The translations under genes were made by a program, and so were the position numbers. The notes under the pieces are model-generated. The model worked only from the letters and a program-made list of their open reading frames with translations. It made no database searches and was not told the DNA's origin. Shown one piece after another: positions 50,307 to 62,937 of a DNA stretch of 64,000 bases. Source of the DNA: Hepsetus odoe. Taxonomy: Eukaryota; Chordata; Actinopteri; Characiformes; Hepsetidae. The stretch's first letter is position 1, and every line of letters begins with the position of its first letter. The DNA is taken from positions 18,387,154 through 18,451,153 of the forward strand of contig CM029369.1 in NCBI GenBank assembly GCA_017165825.1. Direction: 5' to 3'.

Positions 50307-53300
50307 ATTTAAAAGCAGATTTATGTTTTCATTGCCTCTCCCATCCCACGGGGCATCAGCTGAACTCATAGGCTGTAGACAGCTAATCTTTTGTTAAAGG
50401 GAAATAAACACACAGAGTTAGCCACCGTTTTATGGCCACTGATCCACGGTGGATGATAAAAGATCCAGAAGGCCCAAGCCACGCGGCTTAATGACCCTGA
50501 GAGCGCCCCACAATTTATGCTCCCTGCTTTCCTGTCATCGCTCTACACTAAAACTCCTTGTTACTCATTTACTGCAAGGGAGGGAATGAGACTTCATAAA
50601 GGCAAAGAAACAACAGCAGAGAGCAAAACTGCACCGCAGGCTCAAACAAAGTGAATTCCACCCGCATGTTTCACATGCTGTCCTTGCTAAGAGAACGTAC
50701 AAGAATCTTTCAAACAGTGTTTGGAAAAAGCATGTCAAAAGGTTGATGGCTAAATTAACTTGTCTCAAGTTGATTTATGGAATTGAATCAAGTAGAAAAT
50801 TCTTAAAGCTGGTATCATTTGCATGGTTTCATTACCATAAAAGAGAGCCTATTACTAAACTAATATGTATGTGATTAAATTGGGCGATCGAGCCATTAAG
50901 CTATTCAGCTTGATTAATTGCTATGGACCTCAAAAGTTTTAGCCATTCCCTGCACACAAAAAAGACAATAAAAGTAAATGACCCCCTCCCCCCCCCCGCC
51001 TAGAATTATAACCATTTCAGCTGTTAGTTCCACAGATTATCATACCTAGATATAACTTCTTGAAAGTGGCACTATTACACAGACAATATGTAGTACACCT
51101 GAGCTAATCTACTACTTAAACAGCTCATCTGAACATAGTGGACAGTTTAATCAAATTAAAACAATGTGATTTTACTACAGTAATTTAATCAAAACCATGT
51201 TAAGATCATTTATGCAATAAATGTGTCATGAAGTTTAGCCACCCTTACAAAGGTTAAAACAAGACTCTTTACAGCATCATTTCACTTTGAATCAGCCAAT
51301 CTCCTGGACCTTCCCTACCTGTGTATATGGCTGAAATGACAAAATCCTACTTGACTTGACTTGACTTGACTATGGTCTGGAAGGTCTGTCTGTAAGAGGA
51401 TGGGTTCATTTTTTAAAGGGTTGCTTCCACTTAATATTTTTCCTCATTCTCATAAAGAATTGTTTCTCACAAATTTTGATCTGCAAAGCTGAAATCACGC
51501 CTACTGAAATTGCTGAAATCCTGAAATTCATGCCTGAGCCACCTTGCTGTGTCTGGTTAATCCAAGCAATTAGATCATAGATCACAATTACAATTATAAT
51601 TGTGTTTTGGGTCAACCATAAACCATACAGTCTTAATAAACCATACACAAAAGCAGCACCAAAACAAGCACTTCCACCTTTGTTTATCTGGGAGCTTAGA
51701 CCTCACCAGTGCCTTCGTAAAGCTATACTGCTATACTTTGATGCATATTTCTTTCACCTGGGCAGATCTTTGATTGAACTTCTTAATTGGTTTGCATCTG
51801 TAGAGTTATTTTGGTCTTGCACCAAAACTAGGCTAAAATGTCTTGGCCCCCTCGTGGCGTGGCTCTCTAGCCGTACGGCCCCCTCGGCCAGGTCTGAATG
51901 GCTCCTCTGTGTGACCAGCCAAGGATCTGCCAGCAGACCCTCGCTTTGTTGGGTGAATAGGCACAGCTAGGCCACGTCTTAAGGCACACTAATGTACCAT
52001 GCCTGGACACCACAAAGGCTGTGTGGTAATTTGCCAGGGATAATGGCATGCCTTTAATTTGGCCGGGGGTGAAATGGAGCCTTAAAGCAGCCTTATAGAT
52101 GAGAAGTTCTATTCTAGGTCTTACTCTATTCATATTTTAAAAGGGCTTGTTTTCTTCCGGCTTATTGTCATCCTAAATCCAATATCTGCAAACAACAGGA
52201 CGAGAAAAAGAAAACAAGATGGCAGCATCTTGGCTCCATTATGCAGTGAACAGGACACCTTAAAAACAAACAGAAAGGAACTCCTCTGAGAGGCGAGAGA
52301 GCAGGACCAAAAACTCTCGCAAAGCTGATGTAATTTGGGGAACATTTAGGTCACAGATGGAATCAGGCTTTGAGAGAAGGTACAGTGGAAAATAATGAGA
52401 GGAACTGGCACCACAGAACCTTGTGGCACTATGGAGCTAGTGCTTGGGGAAGAATGCAAAGCTGGTTAGAGGCCTGGCCTGCCTGTCACATAACAGGTTG
52501 AGGAAAAATTCAGAGTCACCACTGGAACTCCAGGTACTCTGTGATTCGTTATCTCACACCCCCAGACAAGCCATGTGCTCTTTTCTAAAGAAAAGACAGC
52601 CCCAGAAGATGCTGCCCTTTTATCCTGGGCAAGTCAGCTAAGAAATGAAATCTGCCTCTTGCCATGACAGCAACTGTGGTACTAAATTACATGATATTGC
52701 AGTGAACTTAACACAGGTATGCACTTTAGGAAAGAAAAAAAAAACGCAAAACAAACAACAAAAAAAAAAACATTACACAACAACCAGGTCGTAACCCATA
52801 GATGCTTTGATAAGCTCACAAACAACCAATTAAACATAGCAGCATGTCAGGCAGACTCCTACAGCTCCTGAAATTACTGCTCTTTGTGGAAAGTGAAAAA
52901 GCTCCAGGCCGTGTTTCACCATTAACTGTTGCAGTGAAGCTTTTTTTCAGCAATTTTTACTCCTTTTCAAAACAGAGACCGAATGAAAGGATTTTACATA
53001 AAAGCCTAGCTGACTTCTTACAGGCATACAAACAGAAAGCCAAAGAGACAAAGAGACAAAGAGGTTAAGGGACTAGAGAGCGCAAAATTGGAAACGGAGA
53101 ACAGCATTTCTGCTACTTTCTCTAAACCTATAGTAGAGGTCTTCCATCCTGACTTTGGAAATGTTCTCCAAGTTTCAAGACGTGACTCTAGGAGCACCTA
53201 CTGTAAACCACCAAGACAAAAGAAGTCTTCGGTATTAGGGGTCGGACAGTTGCTTGTTTTAATTATACACCGTGATTAATATCAAAGTGATGGACATACT

Positions 53301-53657
53301 AGGTTAAACATTATTAACCGTTTGCATTTGGCATCCCTCTAAAAAAGTTAGTGTGGAAGAAAAAAGCTAAATGCACCAGGCCCACAATGCAGAACACGTT
53401 TATATAGTTATAACATTGAGCTTTCTTAAATGTTTTCAAATGATATTTTTCTGTATATTAAGCATGTTACGTTCTGTAAATTCCTTTTGTGAAATTATCA
53501 TTAGTACCAGTACTAGATAATTGTGGTCAATCACATGATACGGTCACTGCTTAAAACATATTCAGTAGAGCAGAAACTGCGGACACTGCCATGACACTGC
53601 GGTAAGTATATGAGGTGATGAAATGCTGCAAGGTGTGCAAAATGCAGGGAGACTTAC

Positions 53658-53737
53658 TTCCAAACAGGCATCACGAGCATGTCATCCTTGAAGGTGTAGA
53701 GTTGCAGCAGAAACAGATGGCAATCCTTTTGCAGCCT
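53658..53737 (-). other. sema5b: Candidate upstream 5' untranslated exon of sema5b
   Basis: An 80-bp segment with a textbook acceptor (TTTTCCTTTTCATCCCCAG/A) and donor (TTGGAA/GTAAGT) on the minus strand. It contains short upstream ORFs: ATG-ACA-TGC-TCG-TGA ends within the exon, and another (ATG-CTC-GTG-ATG...) would stop at TAC-TAG just after joining the exon at 39,437. One frame reads through the exon (R-L-Q-K-D-C-H...) but is closed by the same junction. Position and strand suggest a 5' exon of sema5b. It could equally belong to a non-coding RNA or be an unused pair of splice signals. No promoter or first exon was recognised further right. Confidence 0.4.
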
Positions 53738-54897
53738 CTGGGGATGAAAAGGAAAACAAAAAGGACGTGCATGAGACCTTTTTATGGTGAAGTGGCAAAC
53801 CACAAAGAGTTGTCCTGCTCTCATAAACAAACCGCTAAGTTCCTCAAAGACAGAGAGAGGGAGGCATGTGGAGTGCTGCTGAAGTGGAGATATGTGGAAG
53901 GTGCTGGGAGGGCTTGGTCCTCACACAGCAGTGGAATGAAACCTGCCCACCACACTATTTTCAAAGACTCACTCAAAAAGCGACAGCTTTAGGAAACACA
54001 CTTGACTGAAAGCATCTGTATCTGTTCTTTAGAACCAACATAACAGCTTCTACCATCAGTATTTTGGAAGAAGAAAGCAACAGGCAATGTCTGCCCATCA
54101 GAAACCTTAGATGAAGTCAACAATGGAAAACAAAAAGTAATGCAGAAAGGAGAACAATAAGCCAAATACAAACGGTCAGCAAATCAAACGGCTAGGTCTC
54201 TGTTTCTATGACAACCCCCATTTATTGTTCATGGAGCTGCTGTGTGACCCCCTTTAATTAGCCTGTTCTTTCTTCCTTCCTTTGTGGAACTGCAGAAACT
54301 AGCATGGAATGAAACAAAATGACATAACGCATGAGGTGATTAAGTGTTGCTACTTAAAGCAGCAAAATAAGAAAAAAAGAAATGCTGAGTTTAGATGTTT
54401 GCCTTCAAATCACGTTAACAACAGAACAGGCTTAAAAATCTGCACATGTGAAACGAGAAGGTGGGTCATACTGAACTGTGTGGAAGCTTGAAATACCTTC
54501 GTTTTAAACACAGAGGAATAGTTTTGTGACAGATGTTCCATTATAGAGGTTATAAAGAAGCCTTTCAGAGTCTATTGGCTCATTACATTAAAATAAAACA
54601 ACTAATTCTTCGTAATATCTGCAAAAATCCTGCAAATGGCATTGATAAATAATGGCTCCATTTTACCAGCCACCTTTTTATGGTTTACTTCTTTGGACTT
54701 TGTTCCCTTCATGTTCAGTTGGCCACCTTTATACCGTCTTTTTATAACAATGTAGAATAAAGTGCTCATTTAGAACCATTATGCTTTAAAAATACCAAAA
54801 AACCACTACATTATAACTCAATTATACTTATAAACTTATATACTTATAAAATTATATAAACTCAATTATAAGAACAGTTAATCAAGCTAATCATGAT

Positions 54898-54926
54898 TCA
54901 CAATGACAGTCACTTTCACTTTCAGT
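54898..54926 (+). repeat. 3' tail fragment of a family A SINE
   Basis: TTCACAATGACAGTCACTTT-CACTTTCAG matches the last about 30 bases of the SINE at 13,961-14,222 (CACAATGAC...CACTTTCACTTTCA). No tRNA head precedes it, so it would be a strongly 5'-truncated copy. A similar CACTTTCACTT run is at 60,575-60,600. Confidence 0.4.
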
Positions 54927-55933
54927 AGTTAAATGAAACCAAAAGACACCAAGAATTGTGGTGAATGCCTTTGTAGTCGAACTTCATGATGCTACATCCA
55001 GAATTTGTGCACAAACATCCATTGCAGAGTACATTCTAACAAACGCTAACTGTTTACTTGTTAAACCGAATCCATTGGCAAAGCTGTATGTGTTTGATGA
55101 TGGAGAATTGTTTATATCAGGAGCTTAACTGCACACATAAACCTTGATATTTTTAAGATTGAATTAATATCATTACACTCTTGTTTGATGTGAATTGCCA
55201 CGACAGTGAAATAATCTCATTAAAAGAGGGCTTAACTCATATTAATCAGTCTTTCACTAAATCTATCAGCTGAACTACTGAAGAAAATATATGGAATTTA
55301 AGTATTCCATTAAAGTCACAGTAAGAGATCAATATTAAGTTCAGAAGCTCCAAAAATAAGATGACGTGGTACATACAGTGGTATATGAACCAGCTTGCAG
55401 ATACAAGTTTGCAACAAATTATATTTTATATACAAAATAAGCCATAACATTAAAAATACCTGCCTAACATTGTGTAGGTCCCACTCACAATATGAACTCC
55501 ATGGACTCAAGCTGTTAGCCATTATCACGAGTAAAACGTCCATGACTAGTTTATCCACCACAGCCCACAGATGCTTGATTACATCAAGGGAATTAAGAGG
55601 CCAGATTATCATATGTTGTCCTTTTTTGGAGCACTTTTGATAGATTCTAACTACACAAGACCTGCTATTTTAAAGATGCTTTGGCCCAGTTGTGTATTCA
55701 TCATAATTGTTTTTTTGTTAAAGTCCCTCAAATCCTTATGCTTGTCCCTATTTACTCTTTAACATACAAACTTAAAAAACTGACTGCTTGTTCGCATGTT
55801 GTCTATTATATCCCACCCATTTAAAGCTTTATTAGCTAATTATCAGAAAAATAGTATAGTCTCTTCAGTTGTTAGTGGGTTTAAGCAGATCAGAGTGTGA
55901 GTATATGTAAATTTTACCATTGCATACTTACAT

Positions 55934-55962
55934 ACACACACACACACACACACACACATACA
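55934..55962. repeat. (CA)n microsatellite
   Basis: Short CA run followed by ACAAACAGACATATATATAC, a mixed low-complexity stretch. Confidence 0.93.
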
Positions 55963-56237
55963 AACAGACATATATATACATGCATACATAAACACCACAT
56001 ACAGTGTTAGACACTACTCCTGCTAGTTTGACTACATTTCTCAGTAGTGATGTGTTAACATTACTGTTTTATGAATCAAATAGCTTTTCAGGAGCAAGGC
56101 ATTTTATTGATCAAGTAGTGCAGTAGCACCAGTGCAAGCTATACACTGAGAATTTATGAAGCTCAAGCACAGCAGATATTTCTGTTGTGGTTTAAAATAA
56201 AATTAAGTATTAGAATGTGATTCCACATATTGATGTA

Positions 56238-56780
56238 CAGTACTGTGCAAACGTTTTAGGCAGGTGTGGAAAAAATGCTGTCAACAAAGAATGCTTTCAG
56301 AAATATAAATAATGATTGTTTATTTTTATCAATTTACAAAATGCAAAGTGAGCGAACAAAAGAAAAATGTTGTTACAAAAAAGTGTTACTACCTTTTGCC
56401 TTCAAACCAGCATCAGTTCTTCTGGCCCCACAGAGCCCTGATCTCAACATCATCCAGTGTGTCTGGATCACATGAAGAGACAGAAGGATGTGAGGAAGCC
56501 TACATCCACAGAAGATCTGTGGTTAGTTCTCCAAGAAGTTTGGAACAACCTACCAGCCGAGTTCCTTCAAAAACTGTGTGCAAGTGTCCCTAGAAGAACT
56601 GATGCTGTTTTGAAGGCAAAGGGTGGTCACACCAAATATTGATATGATTTAGATTTCTCTTTCGTTCATTCACTGCATTTTGTTGATTGATGAAAATAAA
56701 TGATTAACACTTCCATTTCTGAAAGCGTTCTTTGTTTACAGCATTTTTTCACACCTGCCTAAAACTTTTGCACAGTACTG
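56238..56780 (+). mobile_element. Tc1/mariner-type transposon, internally deleted, with long terminal inverted repeats
   Basis: Left end CAGTACTGTGCAAACGTTTT-AGGCAGGTGTGG and right end (reverse complement) CAGTACTGTGCAAAAGTTTT-AGGCAGGTGTGA are inverted copies, each flanked by TA (56,236-56,237 and 56,781-56,782), the classic Tc1 target. The similarity continues inward for about 130 bp per side (AAAATGCTGT-AACAAAGAA-GCTTTCAGAAA). Only the C-terminal end of a transposase remains between them. It cannot mobilise itself. Confidence 0.88.
56416..56642 (+). pseudogene. Tc1-type transposase, C-terminal remnant
   Basis: The frame reads APQSPDLNIIQCVW and then, after a 1-nt shift near 56,465, DHMKRQKDVRKPTSTEDLWL...EVWNNLPAEFL...ASVPRRTDAVLKAKGGHTKY and a stop. 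This is the end of a Tc1-family DDE transposase. The residue where the family has the third catalytic acid (SPDLNPIE) is Gln here (NIIQ). The N-terminal DNA-binding domain and the first two Asp are deleted. Confidence 0.85.
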
Positions 56781-56782
56781 TA

Positions 56783-57283
56783 TATGCATAGCCTCTGAAG
56801 CACTTCTGAATGACAGTGATATCATGTTCAAATCTTTTGGCCGATGCCTTCGACAGGGGAGAATGGGAATAGACAGGCTTAACCCTGTGCCTTTCTCTTA
56901 AGTAGTTTCAGTCTAGTGAATCTTATATTTTACATACCTCCTTTCATTTATTCATACAATTCATCCAAAGAGCCTGAAATCCTTGTATTTATGTAATGAA
57001 TAGTTTTTCAGGTTTTCTGAAGGACGTTTTCAGCTCTTATTTTCAGTCCCTGTGACCAGTTTCGGATGCAGAAGCAGAGTGGGATCATCTTGACTGAGAA
57101 CAGCACAAAAGGCAGCTGCATTTACATGTTTGTTTGAACATGCTGCAAATAATCACTGTAGCTATTGTCTCATCAAATATAAAGAAATGACGGGTGGGTC
57201 ACCAATTCTGCAAAGATCCTAATTGCCTCCAGCTTTGAGCACGCACACACGCACACACGCACACGCACGCACACACACACCCA

Positions 57284-57321
<38 letters not shown>

Positions 57322-58869
57322 CAAAATTCTTTCACTCATTCACTGCTCCAGTAAATTATCAATCAGCACCACTCCTTTTTGGAACGAACAGCAGCCCCAA
57401 GGTTGCACAACAAGCATACAGACTGATAGAGGCTGTGCAGTAAAAATTAATATTAAGCAGAAGAGCAACTCTCATTATGACTATCAGCCTGTCAGCTTCT
57501 CTCGTCTCTGTGGATTCAGCTCTGTGTAGAGCAATGCAAAGCTAGGAGAGACACCAGAGTAATTAAGGAGTAAATAATGAGGCTCTTGAAGGAACCCCTG
57601 CTCAGACAATCTGACTGACTGGAGAGCCAGCTTCACGTTCAATAAATCCATTAACAGCTACCAAGAGTCCCTGCTTTAAAAGGTCACTGCAACTTAGCCA
57701 GCAGCCCAACAGCATCAAGAACAAATAAATAAAATGACAGAGAATTACAATGTGCAGCGCGGCTCAAAACAAAGCATCAGATCACTGGGCAAAGAGTCTC
57801 CTGAGAATAATTTATAAAGTCACCATCATACCAAAATTCTTTTAAGCTATTATAATCATGTGCATTATGTTCATCTGGTTCAGTAAAGTGAGGTAGAACT
57901 GACTCAAACTGAAATGAATTCAACCCTAAAACAGGACACATTAACTTCATTGTACTAGCAACTTGGCTGATTTATATTACTCTGCTGATTGCATTCCATA
58001 ATTTTCATTTAAATAAAATTGCCATAATCAAAACACCCAGCTATGAACTGGTAAACAACAACAGATACAGAAATAATGCAGTAAATGTACTTATTTCTTC
58101 AAACATAAAATTGATTTTAAAACACTGTATACACTGTAAACACTGTATTTAAATGCTTCCATTTAAATACAGTGTTTTCCATCCTACATTGGTTACCTCT
58201 CTTCATTTGCTCTTATTTCAGAAGGCGTTATGAGTGAGCAAACTGACTGAGAAGGCACCAGATTTTAAAACACGTATGTCAGCTCCATGTTCACCACTTT
58301 TTTGCATTAGAATTTTGCTGCTTCCTGCCACTCCCGATGCTGTAGCCTGCCTCTCGACTTTGGCCAAGTTTGTTCGCATTTGTTTGCATTTATGCCGAAA
58401 AATAGTTAAGGTCTAACCAAGACCGAACACAGCAACATTGCTGAATTCCGGTTAACATCCAGACAAGCTAAGTCAAGTTTGTTCTGAGAGCAGTATGTTT
58501 ATTTCCAGCTCCTTCTCCTTCACTAGCAACAGTACTAAGTTTATTTTTGAGAAGTACCAATTAGTTTTGTCTTAGAAGGAGAAGGTTTCTAAGTAATAGA
58601 TGTGCATCCAGACTTTAGTGAGCTCTCGTTTCTTGCAGCATAGCTCATAGTCTGTTAGTCAACAGAGTAGTTTAGGTAGCCACTGCTGACAATCTAGGGC
58701 AGGGACAAGACTGCAGACAGACTGGCTTAACCGACCATTGGCGAGTTACAATGAGGCATCACTCAAGGGTCACCATACTGAGACCGTGTCTTTTCCCCGA
58801 ACAAAACTATACAAAAGAAAAACTCAGGAAAATTGCTCCACCCATTTGATTAACATTTAACTTTCTAAA
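56783..58869. other. Non-coding stretch between the Tc1 remnant and the L2 remnant
   Basis: Contains the CA tract at 57,241-57,320 and a 17-bp inverted repeat near 58,146-58,177 (ACTGTATTTAAATG... / ...CATTTAAATACAGT). No gene or other repeat recognised. Confidence 0.5.
57241..57320. repeat. (CA)n microsatellite with CG interruptions
   Basis: 80 bases of CA with several ACGC units on the left and a pure CA run on the right. Confidence 0.95.
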
Positions 58870-61288
58870 TCAACTTTCAACAGCACCTTACATCTAAAGC
58901 TGGGACTTCTCAAGATTAGATCACTAAATCCTTAAGCCATAATTGTAAACTATCAGTGATTTTGTTGTTCTTTGCCTCATAGAAACCTGGATTAAACCTT
59001 TTGAGTTAGAGGGGGAGGTATATAGGAGGTATATAGAGGGGAGGTATAGCTATAAATAAAAACGGCATAGTTTTCAGTCATTTCAGTCAGTTAAACTTCT
59101 GTTCATTTGAAACTCTTTTCCTGAATATAATCAACCCCCCAAAAAAGCCTTTTTCACTTATTACCATCTATAAGCAGCAAAGACCCTACTCAAGGGTAGG
59201 GAAACTGAGTTCAATGATTTTCAAGCATGACTATCGGTATATAAAAATAAAGTACTAATCATTGGTGACTTTAATATCCATGGTGAGAAAGAACAAGACT
59301 CACCAAAATTAGCCTTTAGATCCTCAATACTATGGGTTTTATCCTAAATGTAATGAGGCCCACTCATTATCATAACCATACTCTAGACCTAATCATTAAA
59401 CTAGGTGTTCAGGTGGACAACATAGCCATTATTGACTGGGGAATAACTGTGCACTTCATCACATATGAGATCCACAAAAGCAACCATTTATGTACATCAC
59501 CCCGTGATCATGTCAGCCATACAGCAGCATCCTCCACTGGCTTTACTTTTGCTGAAATCCTTCCATACTTATCAACACTTAGTTCGCCTTCTGACCCAGA
59601 AGAGCTAGATATTGTTTACATCTGTAAAACACAAAGGGAAAAAAAAAAGAAAAAAACTTGCTCTAAAGCAAAGGGCACGGAAATCAGAACTTAAATGGCG
59701 GCTGACAAAATTAGAATCGTTTCACTTGGCCCGGAAAGAGCTTCACAGATTATAAGGGGACGCGTACACTGGCGCGCACAGCCTATTTATCCACACTAAT
59801 GGAATCCAATAAAAATAACCCTACATTTCTATTCAACACAATATCTACACTTAAAAAGAACTAGGGAGGACCAGAAAGCTAGATATCAGTAATGTAAAAT
59901 AGCAAAAAAAGATATGGATTTCTTTAGCAATAAGATCTAAACCAATCAAAAAATCCAAAGAAATCCAAAACCAAATACCAAACACACCACGTCTGCTTCC
60001 CGAGACAGATATAGATCCAGTTCTGCAGATTGACCTCATCTCAACTGTTTCATCCTCCAAATCCTCTACTTGAATCCTTGATTCAGTCTCAACCAGACTA
60101 TTTAAAGAGATCATGCCAGTAATAATCAGCCATTACAAATAGTAAGCTCATCTCCTAACCTGGGCTATGTGCCAAAAGCATTCAGCACAGCAGTTATTAA
60201 GTCTTTACTTAAGAAACCTAATCTTGATCCATTCAAGTTAAGAAATGATTGACAAATTTCTAACTTGCCATTTATATGAAAGATTCTGGAGAAAGCTGTG
60301 GTCCAGCAGTTGTGTTAATATCTGTATAAGAACAATATCTTTGAGAAATTTCAATCTGGTTTTCAGGCAAACCACAGCACCGAAACAGCACTAGTGAAAA
60401 TGGTAAACAATCTCTTAATGCCATCTGACAAAGAGTTGATATCCTTACTGGTCCTCCTCAATCTCAGTGCAGCGTTTGACACCATAGACCACAATATCTC
60501 ACTCCGCAGACTAGAAAACCAGGTTGAATAACAGGAACAAGAACCCTTACCTGGTTTAACTGACAAAATAATCACTTTCACTTCATTTTCACTTCACTTT
60601 CAATTAATTCAAACTGCTATCAGGTTGTAAATGTAAATGGTGAAATGTCAGTATGAAGAAAAGGCTCTGCTTTAGTTCCCCTACTGTTCATATTCATGAT
60701 CTCACTGGGTTCTGTTATTCAAAAACATGGAGTCAGCTTCCACTGTTAGGCTATATAAGATTCCACTGTTATGTTTGTGCAAGAGAAATAAAAGATTGTA
60801 TCACATAATTTTTTTTTTTTTTTTCAAAGCCCCCCCATCTCTGGAATAGCCTGCCAGCTACTACCACAGAAAAGCTAGTCCACTGTTTTCTCACTGGAAT
60901 CCACCATCATCAGATTCCTCTCCCCATCTGGACTTCAGATCAGCTGCATTATATCGATCATCTGCATGTGCTGCTGCCACTAAATAAGACTAACAAAAGC
61001 TCCACTGACTCAAAGAGAACTACCAATATTAGCTAACTGAGCGACAAGTTACAGACTCTAATGGACTCTTTTATAGTAACTCATACTTCATCAGAACTCA
61101 TTGCTAAATCTATTGTTTTATAAGATGCAGATTCTCTTTCTTTTCTTGATGATCTGGTGTCGACCAATGAGTTTTGCTTCTGTCACACTTGGCTTACTCA
61201 CTTGGGGCTCAGACCCGGATTCTTTAAAGCTGCTTTGTGACAACAGTTGTTAAAAGCGCTATATAAATAAAACTGACTTGACTTGAAT
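58870..61288 (+). mobile_element. L2-type non-LTR retrotransposon remnant
   Basis: In order on the plus strand: the endonuclease start (LKLGLLKIRSLNP, then ETWIKPFE near 58,985), IIGDFNIHGE near 59,252, HNHTLDLIIKLGVQVDN near 59,362-59,427, then RT pieces FQSGFQANHSTETALVKMVN near 60,350-60,405, LSAAFDTIDH near 60,460-60,490 and SLGSVIQKHGVSFHC near 60,700-60,750. The C-terminal WNSLPA-type box follows near 60,840, and the 3' end has GCGCTATATAAATAAAACTG and ACTTGACTTGAA, typical of fish L2 tails. The frames are broken throughout, and the RT core after the FHC motif is deleted. Confidence 0.82.
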
Positions 61289-62937
61289 AGTCCTCTACGG
61301 TGTGCCAGTATGCAATAATTAAATCACCAAGCCATTACAAAGCTCTCAGGTCTTTGAATGAAAGCCAGTGACACAATCCTGGCAAATGTGGAACCAGCAA
61401 AACCCGTGTTTCTCTGGGCAACATCAGCCCACCTGAAAATGATTAATTAAGGAATGATGTTTAAAAGAGCTCATCCTCATGTCCCTTAACATATTGAGGC
61501 AGCGGGTCTGTTTGTATAGCTCACTTCCCACCATGCTGTAACATGGGGGGAGCTGTGCTCTGCAGGCATGTTCTCCAAACAGCCAGGTGTTCACTGTGGG
61601 ATAAACATTTACTAACAGACTTCAACCAGATCCCTGGGGCACAGCATTAAGGGAGTCTTCTAGCCAGCTAAATATTCAAATAGCTACAGCAGGTGGGAAG
61701 GAGGGTGACTGAAGCAAGCAGGCTAGCCCATGGAGCTTTTGGTTTGATCTACAGGTTTTAATTTGTCTCCACAGAACCATAGCTGAAGCTAAATGATCCA
61801 TCTTCAGCACTGGTTTTCCAGCAAGAATGATAAGTTGTTGGTGGAAAATTACCCGAGTTCTACCTCTTCTTAGCACTGCTAATCCATATTCACTGATACA
61901 TTTACAGAAGAGACCACCCTCTTGTGGGGAACACAAAAAGGAAAAACATATGCAGCTGCAAAACATTCCTACAAATATATCAATACTTTGCATACTTTAG
62001 AAAACTTATCAGTAGACTACTGATTAAAGGAGTTTTGTTTAAGTCTATTGACATCCTGGTCTTTTGTCAGTTACTTATATACCACTTTAGGTTAGTAGGT
62101 GTGTTAGTCAGGTATATATCCTGTGCTATAGCAGTGCATAAAAAATGAAGGCCACTTATCGCTCCACTATTTAAGCTTCCTATCTAGTATACTTCACACT
62201 GCAAATCTCTTCTTGCTCCCATGTTTCTTGCCACCAGAACACCGAACACAGCACATGATCGGAAAAAAAAAATGGCACTGTACAGGTGCATTTTTATTTA
62301 TCAGCTTCAGAAGTAAAATGGTCCAATTTTTAACCTTTGATATGTTTTCCCAGTGGAGAGGGGCTTATTTGTACCTTTTTATTACCTATTGTTTAATAAC
62401 TTAAAAAAAATACCTGGAGTCAAAGCAGGATGTATGGAACATGATTGCTTAGTAACTATAGGTACTGAAGGCTCCAACGACAGTTCACAGTAAAATGTTG
62501 GAGCTCCTAAATGGTGCAAATATCTAATACTGACACAATCACCAGGAAATTGCAAGTACGAATGCTGATGCCACATCCATCCATGGCCAGTAGTCCAAGA
62601 GAGCAGATACTTCAGCTGATACTACAGAGCCAGTAGTTCATTCCAGGCAAAAAGATGCAGCACTACTTCAAGTGACCTGAAAGAAGCACGCGCTAGCCTT
62701 AAGCCTCAACTTTGGTAGTTGTTAGATTAGGATATTCTAAGCAAGTAGGGGGAATTGTTTGCAAAAAAACTGGCGGAAAAAATTGCAAAAAAAAATATAT
62801 ATATTTTTTTATGAATACACTTTCAGAAAAGATTGCAAAGCAAACATGCGGGCTGCACATAAGCTGGTGGGTTCCTATTCTCTCTCACTCTAGTTTCCTG
62901 GCAGAACCTTGGGCATGCAGGAACAAAACAAATGACA
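61289..62937. other. Non-coding stretch right of the L2 remnant; nothing recognised
   Basis: AT-rich; minus- and plus-strand frames under 110 codons without motifs. An A-rich and T-rich run lies near 62,785-62,810. Confidence 0.5.

Larger units (their letters stand above)
39438..53657. other. Presumed 5' intron of sema5b (14.2 kb) with microsatellites
   Basis: Holds the GA, CA and CT-CA-CG tracts listed separately, poly(A)/poly(T) runs (45,527-45,537; 45,710-45,725; 48,052-48,068) and a poly(C) run near 50,987-50,998. A plus-strand acceptor-like run (TTCTTTTCTTTCTTCCAG near 44,200-44,217) leads to a 15-codon frame and stop, too little to call. An ACTTG repeat (51,350-51,370) matches the end of fish L2 tails. 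No gene was recognised. Confidence 0.55.
53738..56235. other. Region upstream of the candidate 53.7-kb exon; nothing recognised beyond small repeats
   Basis: AT-rich, with a SINE tail fragment at 54,898 and a CA run at 55,934. No CpG-rich promoter-like block and no convincing first exon for sema5b was seen. Confidence 0.5.
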
